The notes: a model not told the origin generated them from the sequence alone. A stretch of 40,248 nucleotides of DNA from Verrucomicrobiota bacterium (GCA_016209255.1 JACQWL010000591.1:1-40248), one strand, 5' to 3'. Shown: positions 1 to 11,096, counted from the first letter of the stretch. Numbers and translations are program-made.

Positions 1-3000
1 AATCTCGGGAAACCGGTACGACGAGACGATTGTACCCGACGCGCTGGCGCTCCTCCTCGTCGCAGGTGATACGCTGGGCGAGCTTGAGGCTGACGTTTTG
101 CAGTTGAACGAGGTTCTCGATCCGGGCGGGGCCGTCGAGCGCGGTGCCGCAGCGGTCGCACACCTCGGCGAGGTTATTCCCCTGTTCGAGGTGCGCATAG
201 CCACATTTCGGGCAGCGTTTCATCGTCGCGGTCACCAGGTCGTGCGTGGATTCGATATCGTCGGAACCAAAGTCGAGGTTGACCTTGTAAACGCGGTAGC
301 GCGCCCCCTCGTGGTAAATCAGGGCACGTGGACCGAATTCAGAGATGGCGAGGAAACGCGGGCGGGAGACGAATTCGTCGCGTCCTTTGCGCTGGCGGCG
401 CCCCGGCACATAAGCCGAGAGCGGCAGCCGCGGGAAATTGTAACCGGGCAGGAAGCCTTCGGCGGCGAAGTAACGGTACGAGTAAAAGTCGCCTTCGAAG
501 ATCCCCTCCGCCTCCGTGAGGAGGCGGATCTGGCTCTCGGCCTGCGCGCGCAACCGGCGGGAGTGGTTGCGTTCGATCTCCGGGCGCGAGTGATCGCCAA
601 TGATTCTGTGGTGAAGTTCCCGTTGGCGGACAGCAGAGCGGTACAAGCTGCGCCAACGCTCGCAGGCGGCATCGAAGGCGCGTTCGATCTGGTCGAGAAT
701 CTCGCCAGTCCAGTTCTCGTGAAACCACCCCGCGGTGGAGAGTTCCTGGCGGATGCTGGCGACGAGCAGATTGGATTTCGCCAGCGCCGCTGCGCGGTGG
801 GCTGGGTTCCTCAGCTCGCGGGCCACCGCATCCTTGACCGCAAGCGGAATCTTTGCGTCCACGACTCCCAGATCGAGCACAGTGGCGAGGGTTTTTCCCA
901 GATCGGGCTTCGCCACTTCCATCCAGATCGCATGAAGGTGAGACCGCACGAGATCGCGGTTGCGGATGTCAATGCGGGGTGGGGAGACAACACCGGCGAC
1001 CATCTTGATGGGCTCGCGGAAGTAGTATTGGTCGTGTGGGCTGCGGCCGGCGCAGTAGGTGTAGACCAAGGCCGGCTGGCCGCCGCGACCGGCGCGGCCG
1101 CTGCGCTGCGCATAGTTGGCCGGGGTCGGCGGGACGTTGCGCAGATTGACGAGGTTTAATTGGGCGATGTCGACGCCCAGCTCCATCGTCGGCGAACAGA
1201 AAAGCAGCGGCAGATCGCCGTCGCGGAAGCGATCTTCGCGTCCCTCGCGATCTTCGGATGTGACTTGCGCTGTGTGCTCCCGCGCTTCGAGCACGCATTT
1301 GAGATCCACGAATCGGCGGTAGCACTCCACGAAGTAGCGGTTGACCTCGGGGGGAACCTCGCCGGCCTCGAGGAGGCGCGTGCGATCCACCGGGCGAATC
1401 TCGCCATCGGCTGGCAGCCAACGGAGTGCGTCGGCGTTGATCTGGTAGCCCGCGACATCCCCGCTGCGCACCTGCTCGACAATGCCGTAGCGCTTCAGCG
1501 CGAGGAGCAGGAAGCCGATAGCCTGGTCCACCTCGGCACGACCGAAATTCTGCCCTTTCGGCGCAAAGGACGCCAGCGCGCGCTTCACGTAGCGTCCGAA
1601 TGCCCCGTAGGAAGAGACAAAAAAACCGGTGCGGTCCGGTTGCTGCTTCGGGCGCGCGTAGGCGACGACGGACTTGGCGAGATCGCGCGCATCATCGAGA
1701 TACCAGACGGTGTTTTCGAGCAGGCGGGGTTTGGTTTGTTCTACCAGATCGAGCTGCTTCAGTGGATCGAGCACATCCACCTTGACCGCGAGGGCACGGC
1801 GCAAAACGTCGAGCAAGGTGCGGAGAATCTCTTCACGCAGCGCAGCCGGACAGGCGCGCAGGGATGCTGGGGTTGCGACAAATTGTTCGGCGTCGCGGTC
1901 GGCCTGGACTGAGAAACCGGAATTCCACAGTTCCGATTCGCCGAGCAGCCCGTCCGTCCCCTTCAAACCCTCGTAATCAAACGTCAACAGTCCGCAATCT
2001 TCGAGGTTCGGCGCGGTCACACGCCAACCGCGCTGCAAGTCGCGATAGAGGTAGTAGTCGATCACGCGGCGCAGGGCGTCGTGGGTGGCGTTCTTTGCCG
2101 GGCCACGCACCTCGGAATCGGCGGCGTATTCATCGAAGCGAAGTTGCATCGCGGCGAAGACGGAGCGGGACAGTTCGCCGTGATTCAGGCCGATGGTGCC
2201 CTTGTCGTGAGTTGCCTTGTGCAGCGCCGAACGCAGGAGGGCGACTTGGGCGAAATCATTGAAATGCCCGGCTTGGAGCGATGCGTCCTGGCGATTGTCC
2301 GTAAAACTCAGGAGCTTGCGGGCCTTTTTGTCGAGGGTCCGATCCCCCTGCAATTCGATGAGGGAGCGGACCGCCAGGATGGTCGTGGCCGTGCTGCGGT
2401 TGTCCACGCCGAGAGTTGCGAGCTTCGGGCGCTCGGAGTGCTGACTCTTGGTGTAGGCCACCCCGCAGGAGGGCTCCAGGCAGAACAAGAAGTTGCGGCG
2501 AATCAGCGCCGCGGGAGTGCCTTCGTCCTCGGAAACGAACCACCCGCGAGCATCGACGAAGACCGGTTCGGGGAGATCGGCCTTTGAGTCGGGACGAACG
2601 CGCTCTGCGCCTTGGGGCGTAGTCTCCTTCATGAAGGCAGGCAGTCGATCCAGCAATTCAGGGCCTTCGGCGCGGGGCCAGGGGGCGGATGCCGACACAC
2701 AAAGATACGCATCGGAGCTGCCATCGTCGTTTTCTTCGCGGCGATCCTCCCTGGGCAACAGATACCTGCCGTGCTCGTCGGCGACATCCTTCACCCGATA
2801 GTAGGCGGCTCCGCATTGGCGGCAGAAAACCAAGGGAAAGAGCGGCTTGTCCGGCTCGCCGGGTTTCGCGCCCTTCTTGGACATTTCCAGGTGACGCGCG
2901 GCCTCTGGTTCGATCGTCGCCCAGACCGTGTCGCCACGCGTGAAGAATTGGTGCAGCCGGAAGGCAAAGATCGGAAACCGGCTCGACGAACTCCGGCGCA

Positions 3001-4239
3001 TGCTTTCATCGGCACCCTGAAGAAGGAATTTGCGCAGCACTTCCGCACAACGCGTGGCACTGGTTGACGTGAGCGCGGCGAGGCCCTCCGCCGCGCTGAT
3101 TTGGTCCTGAAGCTTCTCGCCCTGCAGTCTCCGCGGTACCTGGCGAACGTAACGGCCGGTGCCGGCCTCCCCTGCACCTCAATCGTTGACTCAATCCACG
3201 ATGCCAGCGGATGGACGCAAAAGTCGTCGTAGACCACGGGTGGAGGTGTGTCCGCCTCGATGGTCATCCGGAGAGCCTGGACGACACCGGGGCCGGCACA
3301 GTCGACTTCGGGAGTGGCGCGCTCCAGGGTTTCGCCGATGACCTGTGAGGAATCGAATGGCACGCCGAAGAGCGTCTGGGCGACGGCGGCGACATCGCGC
3401 TTTTGCTCATCGGTGGTGCCGCCGCTGGCCATGGTGGCCGAAGTGCCGACACAAATGATGTCGTGTCCGCCGAATGCCTGTCGACAGCGCCGGATCAGCA
3501 GCGCCACGTCGGCACCCTGGCGTCCGCGGTAGGTGTGCAATTCGTCAAAGACGAGATAGCGCAACCCTTGCGCGGCCCGGATCAACTCGCGGTCTTCGCT
3601 GCGGGTCAGCAGCAACTCCAACATCATGTAGTTGGTGAGAAGGATGTCGGGCGGGTTGCTCCGGATGGCGTCTTTCTCAAGGCCTTTTTCCTGACCGGTG
3701 TAGCGTGCGAATCGGACGGGCGACTTTCCGTCGAGATAGCCGGATTCGAGAAACTTCTTGAGCTCTTCGTCCTGGCTGTTCGCCAGAGCGTTCATCGGGT
3801 ACACGACGATCGCCTGGATGCCGCGCCCAGAACCGTTGTGCAGCACGTGATCAACGATCGGCACGATGTAGGCCAGGCTCTTCCCTGACCCGGTGCCGCT
3901 GGTAAGCACATATGACTTGCCGGCTTTCGCCTTGAGGATCGCTTCGCGCTGGTGGGTGTGAAGCAGGAGGGGCTTCCCTGAATGGTCCGTTGCGGATTTT
4001 CCGATCCGAAACGCCCTCGCGCATTCCGCGTGCAGGACGCCCGCGGCCACCAGTTCGTCGATCGTGCCCCCGGGGAGAAAAGTCGGGTTGAGCTGAAGCA
4101 GCGGTTCCGGCCAGAAGGCCCCATTGCCGAGCGCGGATTCGACGGTGTTCAGAATGCGTTCGTCCGCGATCTTGATGAAGCTGCGAGTATAGCTGGCGTA
4201 ATCGCCGACGAGCCGATCGCGAAGGTCGAAGACATTCAT
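1..4239 (-). CDS. Large DEAD/DEAH-box helicase (YprA/Lhr-like, DUF1998-type architecture), truncated by the left window edge and containing a 1-nt frameshift near 3169-3172
   Basis: N-terminal part in ORF 2791..4299 has TSGTGSGKS, LVFDELHTYRGRQGADV and VGTSATM. After the shift the frame continues to the edge (EAGTGRYVRQVPRRLQGEK...KPLFPLVFCRQCGAAYY...SFTDNRQDASLQAGHF...NYAQRSGRAGRGGQPALVYTY...CPKCGYAHLEQGNNLAEVCDRCGTAL). No closed ORF is listed in that frame, as expected for a frame running off the edge. Confidence 0.85.
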
Positions 4240-4443
4240 AACGTCTGGTCTAAAGGCGGACAGAAAGCCGGCTGCCGCTCGATAAGCGTGCCCCGGCAAG
4301 GACGACCGGCGAGACTATTCGCTCACAGGCAGCCACGAGCACGGACGGGCGTACGGGGTCAGCGCGATTCCCCGGAGTCGTTCGACCTCGGCGACCGCTC
4401 CTCAGCGCATTTTTTCACGATGCCATCATCCATTTCGGATCGT

Positions 4444-4507
4444 GGGCCGAACTCCGTCGAGGCCACTTCGTTGACGGTGCTATTTCGGCCTCGGCGGAGC
4501 TCGGCCC
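4444..4507. repeat. Imperfect inverted repeat (21-bp arms, 19/21 paired)
   Basis: gggccgaactccgtcgaggcc / ggcctcggcggagctcggccc, downstream of the FAD oxidoreductase gene. Confidence 0.75.
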
Positions 4508-4523
4508 TTTTGATCTGCACAAT

Positions 4524-6428
4524 TTAATGAATCCGCTTTTCGTAGCACCGCTGGCACGCGGTACCGCGGGTGAGACCGGCGAGCGTGTCGGCCGGGACAC
4601 CGGCGGCGCGGGCCCACGCGGTGGCCGTCACCGGGTCCAGCACCTCCCCCGGCCGGGCAGCGTAGGACGGGAAGAATCCGCGCGCGCCAAAATATTGCAC
4701 GGCCCGCACCCACGGCTCGCGCCCGCCCATGTCGAAATCGTTGAAAAACGAAATCATCACGCCGCGCGCGACGAGCGTGCGCTGCAGGCGGTCGATGTTC
4801 ACCGCGGCCGGGGCGATTTTCTGGCGGGCCGCGAGTACGACGGCCCACGCGGCGGATTCCGCCAGGTGCATCAGCGTAGGCGTCTGGCGGATCGTGCCCC
4901 ACGCCACATGTGTCGCCGCCACGGTCGTGACCACGAGCAGGTTGTCGATGTCGCGCGGCAGCAGGGCGCCGAACGGGACCTGACCGGGGCGCGAGACCTC
5001 CATTTGAAATAGCTGCCCGTCGCACAACGCGCCGGCGCCCGGCAACCGTTCCGTCGTGCACGCCAGGGAATCGAGCGAGAACTCCGTGATCCCAACCGAG
5101 TCGGCGTGGACCGGCGCCCGCCCGTTGTCATCCATTGAATGACAAACGAGTTTGTCATCTAATGGATGACAATGGACGGCGCGCGCCGCGGCCGCGGGGA
5201 CCGGCGGGGTGGCGGACAGGGCGTCGAGCTCGGTGAAGATGGCGCGGCCGACCAGCCGCCGCGCCTCCCGTACGTAGAGCTGCGGCGGAAGGTTTTCCGT
5301 CTCCACAAACTCGTCGCGCGCCAGTCCCCACGCCCGTGCCAGCTCGCGCAAATCGCGCGGCATCTCCGGGTCGTTCTGCAGGAACCACATCAAACCGAGC
5401 GCGTGCTCGCGGTGCGCCCGCTCGATGGTGCGGCGTCCGGCGGCAGCGGCCAGCGCGTAGCCTTTCCCCGCGCCGGTGAAGTTCGTGGCGTTCCAGCTCC
5501 GCTTGCGGTTGGGCAGCGCGTGACCGTGGAAAATATGGTCGCGCTCCACCATTTCGCGCAGCGAATAAATCAGGAACCGGTGGTGAAACGGCAGCGGGAG
5601 CTTCTCCTTTTCCGCGGGCGAAAGCAGAATAGGCGCGTACGTCGCCCGCTCGTAGCCGGGCGGCGGCGCGGCCAGCAGCCGCCGGTTGGCGGGATCGTCG
5701 GTCAGGCAAAGCCGGTAGCTGTAGGACTGGATGTTGTCGTCGCCCTCGCCCGTGCTGCCGGGCAGCGGCTCCGAGGTGGTCGCCCCGGCGGTGATTAGGT
5801 TCAGCCGACCCTCGGCCGCGGCGCGTGGATGCACGCCGGTGAGCCATTGCGTGAACACCCGGCCGGCGCGCGGCTCGCCGAATTCACCACGCGCCTCGCG
5901 ACCGATCCGATGCGCCGCACCAGCCCGGGCCATCAGGTCGCCTTCGTAACCCGCCTCGATGAAAGCTTGCGCCGCCAATCGCAGCGTTTGGCCGCTTTCG
6001 TCGTTACGAAAAAGCACGGCTCGCACCAATGCCCCGTCCCGGTCCACCACCGCCGGCGTAAACCCGCGCCACACCCGGATGTTCTTCTCCGCGGCCACCA
6101 TTCCCTCGAGCACGGCCTCAGCCACCTGCGGCTCAAACGTCAGCATCTTGCCGCCGGTGCAGGCGTGGTATTGCGCCGAGTCCGGCCCGTAACGATTACG
6201 GTAGTGGGCCCGCACATCGTCGATGAACTCCTGCAACAGCGGCGCCCGGTTGCCGCCGTAGTGCGTCTCGACCGCTCCGAGCGATGGCAGGCTCCCGCCG
6301 AGCTTCGGGCCGGCGGCGATCAGCGCGACCTTCAATCCCTCGCGCGCAGCGCGGATCGCGGCGACGATTCCCGGGGCGGTCGAGCCACAGACCACCAGGT
6401 CAAATGCCGGGCGGTGTGCTGTCATCAT
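4524..6428 (-). CDS. FAD-dependent oxidoreductase (FAD_oxidored-like)
   Basis: 634 aa, N-terminal Rossmann segment FDLVVCGSTAPGIVAAIRAAREGLKVALIAAGPKLGG, ATG start. Confidence 0.85.
   Translation of the reverse strand: MMTAHRPAFDLVVCGSTAPGIVAAIRAAREGLKVALIAAGPKLGGSLPSLGAVETHYGGNRAPLLQEFIDDVRAHYRNRYGPDSAQYHACTGGKMLTFEPQVAEAVLEGMVAAEKNIRVWRGFTPAVVDRDGALVRAVLFRNDESGQTLRLAAQAFIEAGYEGDLMARAGAAHRIGREARGEFGEPRAGRVFTQWLTGVHPRAAAEGRLNLITAGATTSEPLPGSTGEGDDNIQSYSYRLCLTDDPANRRLLAAPPPGYERATYAPILLSPAEKEKLPLPFHHRFLIYSLREMVERDHIFHGHALPNRKRSWNATNFTGAGKGYALAAAAGRRTIERAHREHALGLMWFLQNDPEMPRDLRELARAWGLARDEFVETENLPPQLYVREARRLVGRAIFTELDALSATPPVPAAAARAVHCHPLDDKLVCHSMDDNGRAPVHADSVGITEFSLDSLACTTERLPGAGALCDGQLFQMEVSRPGQVPFGALLPRDIDNLLVVTTVAATHVAWGTIRQTPTLMHLAESAAWAVVLAARQKIAPAAVNIDRLQRTLVARGVMISFFNDFDMGGREPWVRAVQYFGARGFFPSYAARPGEVLDPVTATAWARAAGVPADTLAGLTRGTACQRCYEKRIH
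5125..5172. repeat. 48-bp near-perfect palindrome inside the FAD oxidoreductase CDS
   Basis: TTGTCATCCATTgaATGACAAACgaGTTTGTCATctAATGGATGACAA. Confidence 0.9.
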
Positions 6429-6485
6429 AGTGGGCCGGCAGGCATGTATCTGCGTTGCGTTTATCCGGAGTCACGCAGCCGGAGA

Positions 6486-6558
6486 GGTGGGCCGTGCGCT
6501 CCGCGCGCAGTGGACCGACGGGCGCGCATGCAACCGCGCGCGGAGCATTCGTCCCACC
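6486..6558. repeat. Inverted repeat, GGTGGGCCGTGCGCTCCGCGCGC family
   Basis: Left arm 6486-6508, right arm GCGCGCGGAGCATTCGTCCCACC 6536-6558, in a divergent intergenic region. Confidence 0.75.
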
Positions 6559-6695
6559 AACTTTTTTTCGCCGACCACACGAGGTTGGAAACCGACCGCA
6601 TGGACCCGGATTGGGCCAGCCGAAACCAAAGGTGCAGGCATGGGACCAGTCCGTCCGTCTTGCCGCCGCCGCCGCGAGTCCCATCCTCGGCCGCG

Positions 6696-7928
6696 ATGAA
6701 ATACCCCGTTGCCACTCTTTTCGCAGCGACGCTGCTGACGTCAACCGCCGGTGCCGCCTGGGACGAAGCGCTGCCCAAGCTGCGCGAAATCCCCGGCATT
6801 GAAAAACAGATCGTCGTCGTCGCCACGCCCGAGGCGCCCAAGCACGGCGAACAAACCGTCATCCGGCTCAAAGACGGCCGGCTGCTGTTGCTTTGGTCGG
6901 AATTCGTCCGCGAAGACCTGATGCCCGCAGGCGAGCGCCCGCCGCCCTCGCCCCTCCGCCGCGACCCGACGGGCGACGATGGCTATGCCCGGATCAGCGG
7001 CAAGACCTCGGCCGACGGGGGCAGGACTTGGTCCAAGCCCAACGTTGTCGTCGACGACAAGGATGCCCTGGTCAACTGCATCTCGCCCGGCCTCACCCGC
7101 ATGAAAGACGGCCGGCTGTTGCTCGCGTACAGTTGGCGCAGCGGCGGCAATGGGGCGGAGAATTATGGCAACTGCGCGAAAATGGTCCGCATCTCGGCCG
7201 ATGAGGGAAAGACCTGGTCGGAACGCACCCGCATCACACCTGACAACAGCGAGTATCACACCGGCTGTCACGATCGCGCCTACACCCTCGATAACGGTCG
7301 CGTGATCGTCCAGTGCCATACGATTTTTCCCCCCGGCCGGGCGCAGCCCGGCCCGGGTGCCCGCCGAACTTGCATGGGAACCTACTTCGCGTATTCCGAT
7401 GACAATGGCAAAACCTGGCAGCGCACCGAAGTGTCGTTGGATCCGATCGCCGGCGTGGCCGGGCGCTTCGAGGAGGCCTCGCTCGCGCAGCGGGTCGATG
7501 GCTCATTGATCCAGTTCATTCGCAACTGGCACGGCCAGTCCTTCGTTTCGGAATCCGCCGACCGCGGCACCAGGTGGAGTGTACCCCGACCGTCCGGCGT
7601 GTTCAGCTCGCTCGCGCCGACGTACATCACCCGCATCCCCAACCGCGGCGACCTGCTGATGATTTGGAACCCGGTTTGGAACCCCGATGCTCAGATTGCG
7701 GGTGTCCGCTCCGTGCTCGCCTGTGCCATCAGCAAGGACGGTGGCAAAACCTGGGGGCTGCCGAAAGCGCTCGAGACGAACCCGAACAACTGGTCCGAGT
7801 ATCCCGGCGTGACCTTCGACGGGGACCACGCCCTGGTTCACTACCGGGTGTTCCCGCTCGGTCGTAAGCGCTGCGATCTGGTGCAGGCCCGCGTGCCGAT
7901 CGGCTGGTTCTATAACGACAAGGATTGA
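6696..7928 (+). CDS. Sialidase/BNR-repeat family exo-glycosidase-like secreted protein
   Basis: Signal peptide MKYPVATLFAATLLTSTAGA; Asp-box-like motifs SADGGRTWS, SADEGKTWS, SDDNGKTWQ, SKDGGKTWG. Confidence 0.85.
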   Translation: MKYPVATLFAATLLTSTAGAAWDEALPKLREIPGIEKQIVVVATPEAPKHGEQTVIRLKDGRLLLLWSEFVREDLMPAGERPPPSPLRRDPTGDDGYARISGKTSADGGRTWSKPNVVVDDKDALVNCISPGLTRMKDGRLLLAYSWRSGGNGAENYGNCAKMVRISADEGKTWSERTRITPDNSEYHTGCHDRAYTLDNGRVIVQCHTIFPPGRAQPGPGARRTCMGTYFAYSDDNGKTWQRTEVSLDPIAGVAGRFEEASLAQRVDGSLIQFIRNWHGQSFVSESADRGTRWSVPRPSGVFSSLAPTYITRIPNRGDLLMIWNPVWNPDAQIAGVRSVLACAISKDGGKTWGLPKALETNPNNWSEYPGVTFDGDHALVHYRVFPLGRKRCDLVQARVPIGWFYNDKD

Positions 7929-7945
7929 AATCGAAACCATGCAGT

Positions 7946-8048
7946 TGAGAGCTGAGAGTCCCGGGCTGAGAGCCGGTACCCCAGCAGGTCGCCTTTCCGA
8001 CAAGGGCATTTCGATGGATCGCTAGATTTGCTCCAGACTCTCAGCTCC
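7946..8048. repeat. Heptamer (TTGAGAG/CTGAGAG) repeat with inverted partner arm between convergent genes
   Basis: ttgagag-ctgagag-tcccggg-ctgagag at 7946-7973; GAGCTGAGAGTC (7950-7961) pairs with GACTCTCAGCTC (8037-8048). Confidence 0.7.
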
Positions 8049-8840
8049 CGGCTTTGACGGCGCATCGCCGGCTTTTATCCGCAGCCCCCGGACATCCTCG
8101 CCCAGCTTCGCGTGCATGGCCGTGATGTCGGCGCTGCAGATGATGAGATTCAGACCGGCTTCCATCCAGACGCCCAATCGGACGGGCGAACCCCACCAGT
8201 GGATGCCGGCCGCCACGCCCGCCGCGCGAGCCTTGCGAATGATGGCAAGGACCGCCGCCTCAAAACGCGGATCGTCGTAACGTTCCGGGATGCCGAGGCT
8301 GCATGACAGGTCGTGCGGTCCGATGAGCACCGCGTCGAGCTCCGGCACCGCCAGCAACTCGTCCAGCCGGCTCAGCGCCGGCGTGCTCTCCACGTTGATG
8401 ATGAACAGCAAATCCCGGTTCCTTCCCTCGATATACGCGCGCAGTTCCGGTTCGAGTTTTCCGCCATCGCGCAAGGCCGCCGCGAGCCGTTCACCCTTGA
8501 GCGGGCGCAGCCTGACCGCACCGCGCAACGCCTGCGCCTGCTCCACCGTCTCGACATAGGGCGCGATGACGCCGCCCGCCCCGCCATCGAGCGCCATGCA
8601 CGCCTGGTACGGATCGGGCGACGGGATGCGCACGATGGGCGCGAGGCCAAGCGCCTTGTAGGTCTGACACATCCATGAAAGCTGCGCGCGGTCGATCGCG
8701 ATGTGCTCGGTGTCGATAAAGACAAAGTCCAGGCCCACCTTCGCCACGGTGTCCGGCCAGCGCGGCGAAGGCGATACGATCAGTGTGCCAAAAACCCGAC
8801 CGCCGGACCTGAGCGCGCTGCTGAGTTCGGATGGATTCAT
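8022..8840 (-). CDS. HpcH/HpaI aldolase/citrate lyase family protein
   Basis: FVFIDTEHIAIDRAQL, VRIPSPDPYQ, LDGGAGGVIAPYVETVEQA, AVLIGPHDLSCSLG; ATG at 8840. Confidence 0.9.
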   Translation of the reverse strand: MNPSELSSALRSGGRVFGTLIVSPSPRWPDTVAKVGLDFVFIDTEHIAIDRAQLSWMCQTYKALGLAPIVRIPSPDPYQACMALDGGAGGVIAPYVETVEQAQALRGAVRLRPLKGERLAAALRDGGKLEPELRAYIEGRNRDLLFIINVESTPALSRLDELLAVPELDAVLIGPHDLSCSLGIPERYDDPRFEAAVLAIIRKARAAGVAAGIHWWGSPVRLGVWMEAGLNLIICSADITAMHAKLGEDVRGLRIKAGDAPSKPGAESLEQI

Positions 8841-8921
8841 CGCTGGATGTCGGAAGGAACCGACCGACAAATAAAAGCGCAAGCCTGCGCTTCCGGGCCT
8901 GGGGGCGAACCACCTGCGATT

Positions 8922-11096
8922 TCAAAAATTCCGGGTGTAGGTGAGACGGAAATTGCGGTGCTCACCCGGGTCAGCCAGACGTGCCTGGCCGTTCATGATA
9001 TACCGCTCGTCCGTGAGATTCTCCACGTTCAACGAGAACTTGTTTTCCCCGCGACTGTAGGAAATCAGCGCGTTGCCGATCGTGTAACCCGGCACTGCGA
9101 ACGAGCGGGGCACGCTGTCGCGCACGCCGGCGCGATCGCCGACGTAGGTGACACCGAAACCGAGGTTCAGGCCCTTCATGCCGCCGGTCGAGAAGCCGTA
9201 CTTCGTCCAGAGAGACCCCGACTGGTTCGGAACATTGGGTTGCTCAAGGCCAATGTTAGCGGGGACGTTGTCCTTGGTGGTGGTGGCCTTCTGGAAGCCG
9301 ACCGCGAGGATGACCTGCCAGTCTTTCGTCACGCTGACGCCCAAGTCGAGCTCGCCGCCCTTGGACGTGACCTCACCCGTTGCGACGGAGAAGCCGGGGT
9401 TCAGCACGTCGACGGTCGTGAGGTTCCGGCGGCTGTTCTCGAACACCGCGATGCCGCCGAACAGCCGCTTGTTGAACAGCTCGAACTTCGTGCCGACCTC
9501 GGTCTGCTCGGCCGTGGGCGAAGGGAACGGGATCCCCTGCACGGAGCCGGCGCCCGTGGCAGGCGTGAACGACTCGTTGTAGGAGGCATAGACCGAGAAT
9601 TCCTGGTTCACCCGCCACAGGACACCATAGCGCGGCGAGACCTTGTGCTGGTTGTTCGGCGTGGTCACACCCGTCACGAAACTCTTGACGCTCTGCTTCA
9701 AGTCGTCCCGCCGGACGCCAACGATGAACTGCAGCTTGTCATCCCAGATCCCGAACTGATCCTGGATGAAAGGACTCCGCCACTTGCTCGAGGTGAAGGC
9801 AACGCGCCGCGTGGTGGTCACCTCGGAGCCCACCGTGGTGCTCCCGTACACCGGATTGAAGATATCGAACAAACTCGGACTGACGTTGTAGCGAAGGTTG
9901 CTGTCGTTGATTTCCTGGTCGTAGAAGTTGACGCCCGCCAGCAACTGGTGGGAGGTGGGGCCGAGCTTGAACTTCCCCAAGAGGTCCACTTCCCCGACCC
10001 ACTGTTGCTCATCCCGGGGAATGTATTGGGTAAAGCGCGGGAAGAGATTGATGACGGCCCCCTGCGCGCTGATGAACACCTCGGTGCGGCTGCTGAAGGC
10101 ATCGCCATAAGCCAGCGAGGCGCGAGCGGTCCAACTGTCGCTAAAACGGTGCTGCAACGTCGTGTCCCAGATGAAACGGGCGACCCGCTTCTTGTCGATG
10201 CTTGGGTCGCCGCGGAAAAACTCATCCGGAATATTCAACAGGGTGCCCACGTTCGCCGGGCTGAACCAGATGTAGGGCTTGCCGTAACTGTCCTTCAGTT
10301 TGTCCCTCTGATATTCGATGCGGGACAGGAGGTTTGTGTCCTTGGTAAGCCGGAACTCGAGCGCGCCGTTCAGGTAGCTGCGTTTGCGGAAGGCAAACGT
10401 GCGCCAGCTCTCGCTGTCTTCGTAGGCGGCGATGGCCCGGTAGTTGATTTCAACATTGCCCAGCTTGGTCGCGGGTCCGGTGGTATCGAGGAGTGCCTTG
10501 TAAAAGGAATAGCTGCCCGCCATCAGGCTCAGCGATGTCTGCTGTTTCGGCAGCGGCCGCTTGTCCACCAGGTTGATGAGGCCGCCGGGCGAGGCGGAGC
10601 CGTAGAGCACCGCCGAGGCACCCTTGATGACCTCGACCCGGTCGAACGCCGCCATCTCATCGAAGGTAAACGCGTTCTGCTGCGCATAAGGCTGGCCGTT
10701 GCGCAGGCGGGTGACGGCAAAGCCGCGGATGAGGAGCGCATCGTCGCCGCGCTGGCTGCCACCGGCGACGTTGCTGGCGTAGCGCGCGGCCTGGAAGACC
10801 GTGGCGGAGCCCGTGTCGGCGATGAACTCGCTGTTCAGGACCTGGATCGAGTGCGGCAGCTCGATCATCGGGGTATTGATCTTTGTCGCTCCACTTGCGC
10901 GGGTGGCAATGTAGCCTCGGTCGGTCGTATCGCTCACAACGAACGGCGACAGGTTCACCAAATCGTCTTTGTCCTTATTGGGTTCCGCCGGTCGGGCGGC
11001 GGGAGTTGTCTGGGCCCTTAGGCCGGCGGCGGAGAGCAAACCGGCGACCAGCATCGCGGTCGCGAAGTTCCATGCAGGGAATATGCGCTGTTTCAT
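8922..11096 (-). CDS. TonB-dependent (siderophore-type) outer membrane receptor
   Basis: 724 aa; signal peptide, plug motifs (ELPHSIQVLNSEFI, VEVIKGASAVLYGSASPGGLINLVDKRP), C-terminal RLTYTRNF. Confidence 0.93.
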   Translation of the reverse strand: MKQRIFPAWNFATAMLVAGLLSAAGLRAQTTPAARPAEPNKDKDDLVNLSPFVVSDTTDRGYIATRASGATKINTPMIELPHSIQVLNSEFIADTGSATVFQAARYASNVAGGSQRGDDALLIRGFAVTRLRNGQPYAQQNAFTFDEMAAFDRVEVIKGASAVLYGSASPGGLINLVDKRPLPKQQTSLSLMAGSYSFYKALLDTTGPATKLGNVEINYRAIAAYEDSESWRTFAFRKRSYLNGALEFRLTKDTNLLSRIEYQRDKLKDSYGKPYIWFSPANVGTLLNIPDEFFRGDPSIDKKRVARFIWDTTLQHRFSDSWTARASLAYGDAFSSRTEVFISAQGAVINLFPRFTQYIPRDEQQWVGEVDLLGKFKLGPTSHQLLAGVNFYDQEINDSNLRYNVSPSLFDIFNPVYGSTTVGSEVTTTRRVAFTSSKWRSPFIQDQFGIWDDKLQFIVGVRRDDLKQSVKSFVTGVTTPNNQHKVSPRYGVLWRVNQEFSVYASYNESFTPATGAGSVQGIPFPSPTAEQTEVGTKFELFNKRLFGGIAVFENSRRNLTTVDVLNPGFSVATGEVTSKGGELDLGVSVTKDWQVILAVGFQKATTTKDNVPANIGLEQPNVPNQSGSLWTKYGFSTGGMKGLNLGFGVTYVGDRAGVRDSVPRSFAVPGYTIGNALISYSRGENKFSLNVENLTDERYIMNGQARLADPGEHRNFRLTYTRNF

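Noticed and set aside
98-1912. Plus-strand ORFs (353 and 250 aa) at the left end
   Set aside because: Antisense shadows of the helicase, whose minus-strand translation carries helicase C-terminal and zinc-cysteine motifs.
8703-11021. 772-aa plus-strand ORF antisense to the TonB receptor
   Set aside because: No recognisable domain; the minus-strand receptor is clear. Long antisense frames are expected in high-GC coding sequence.
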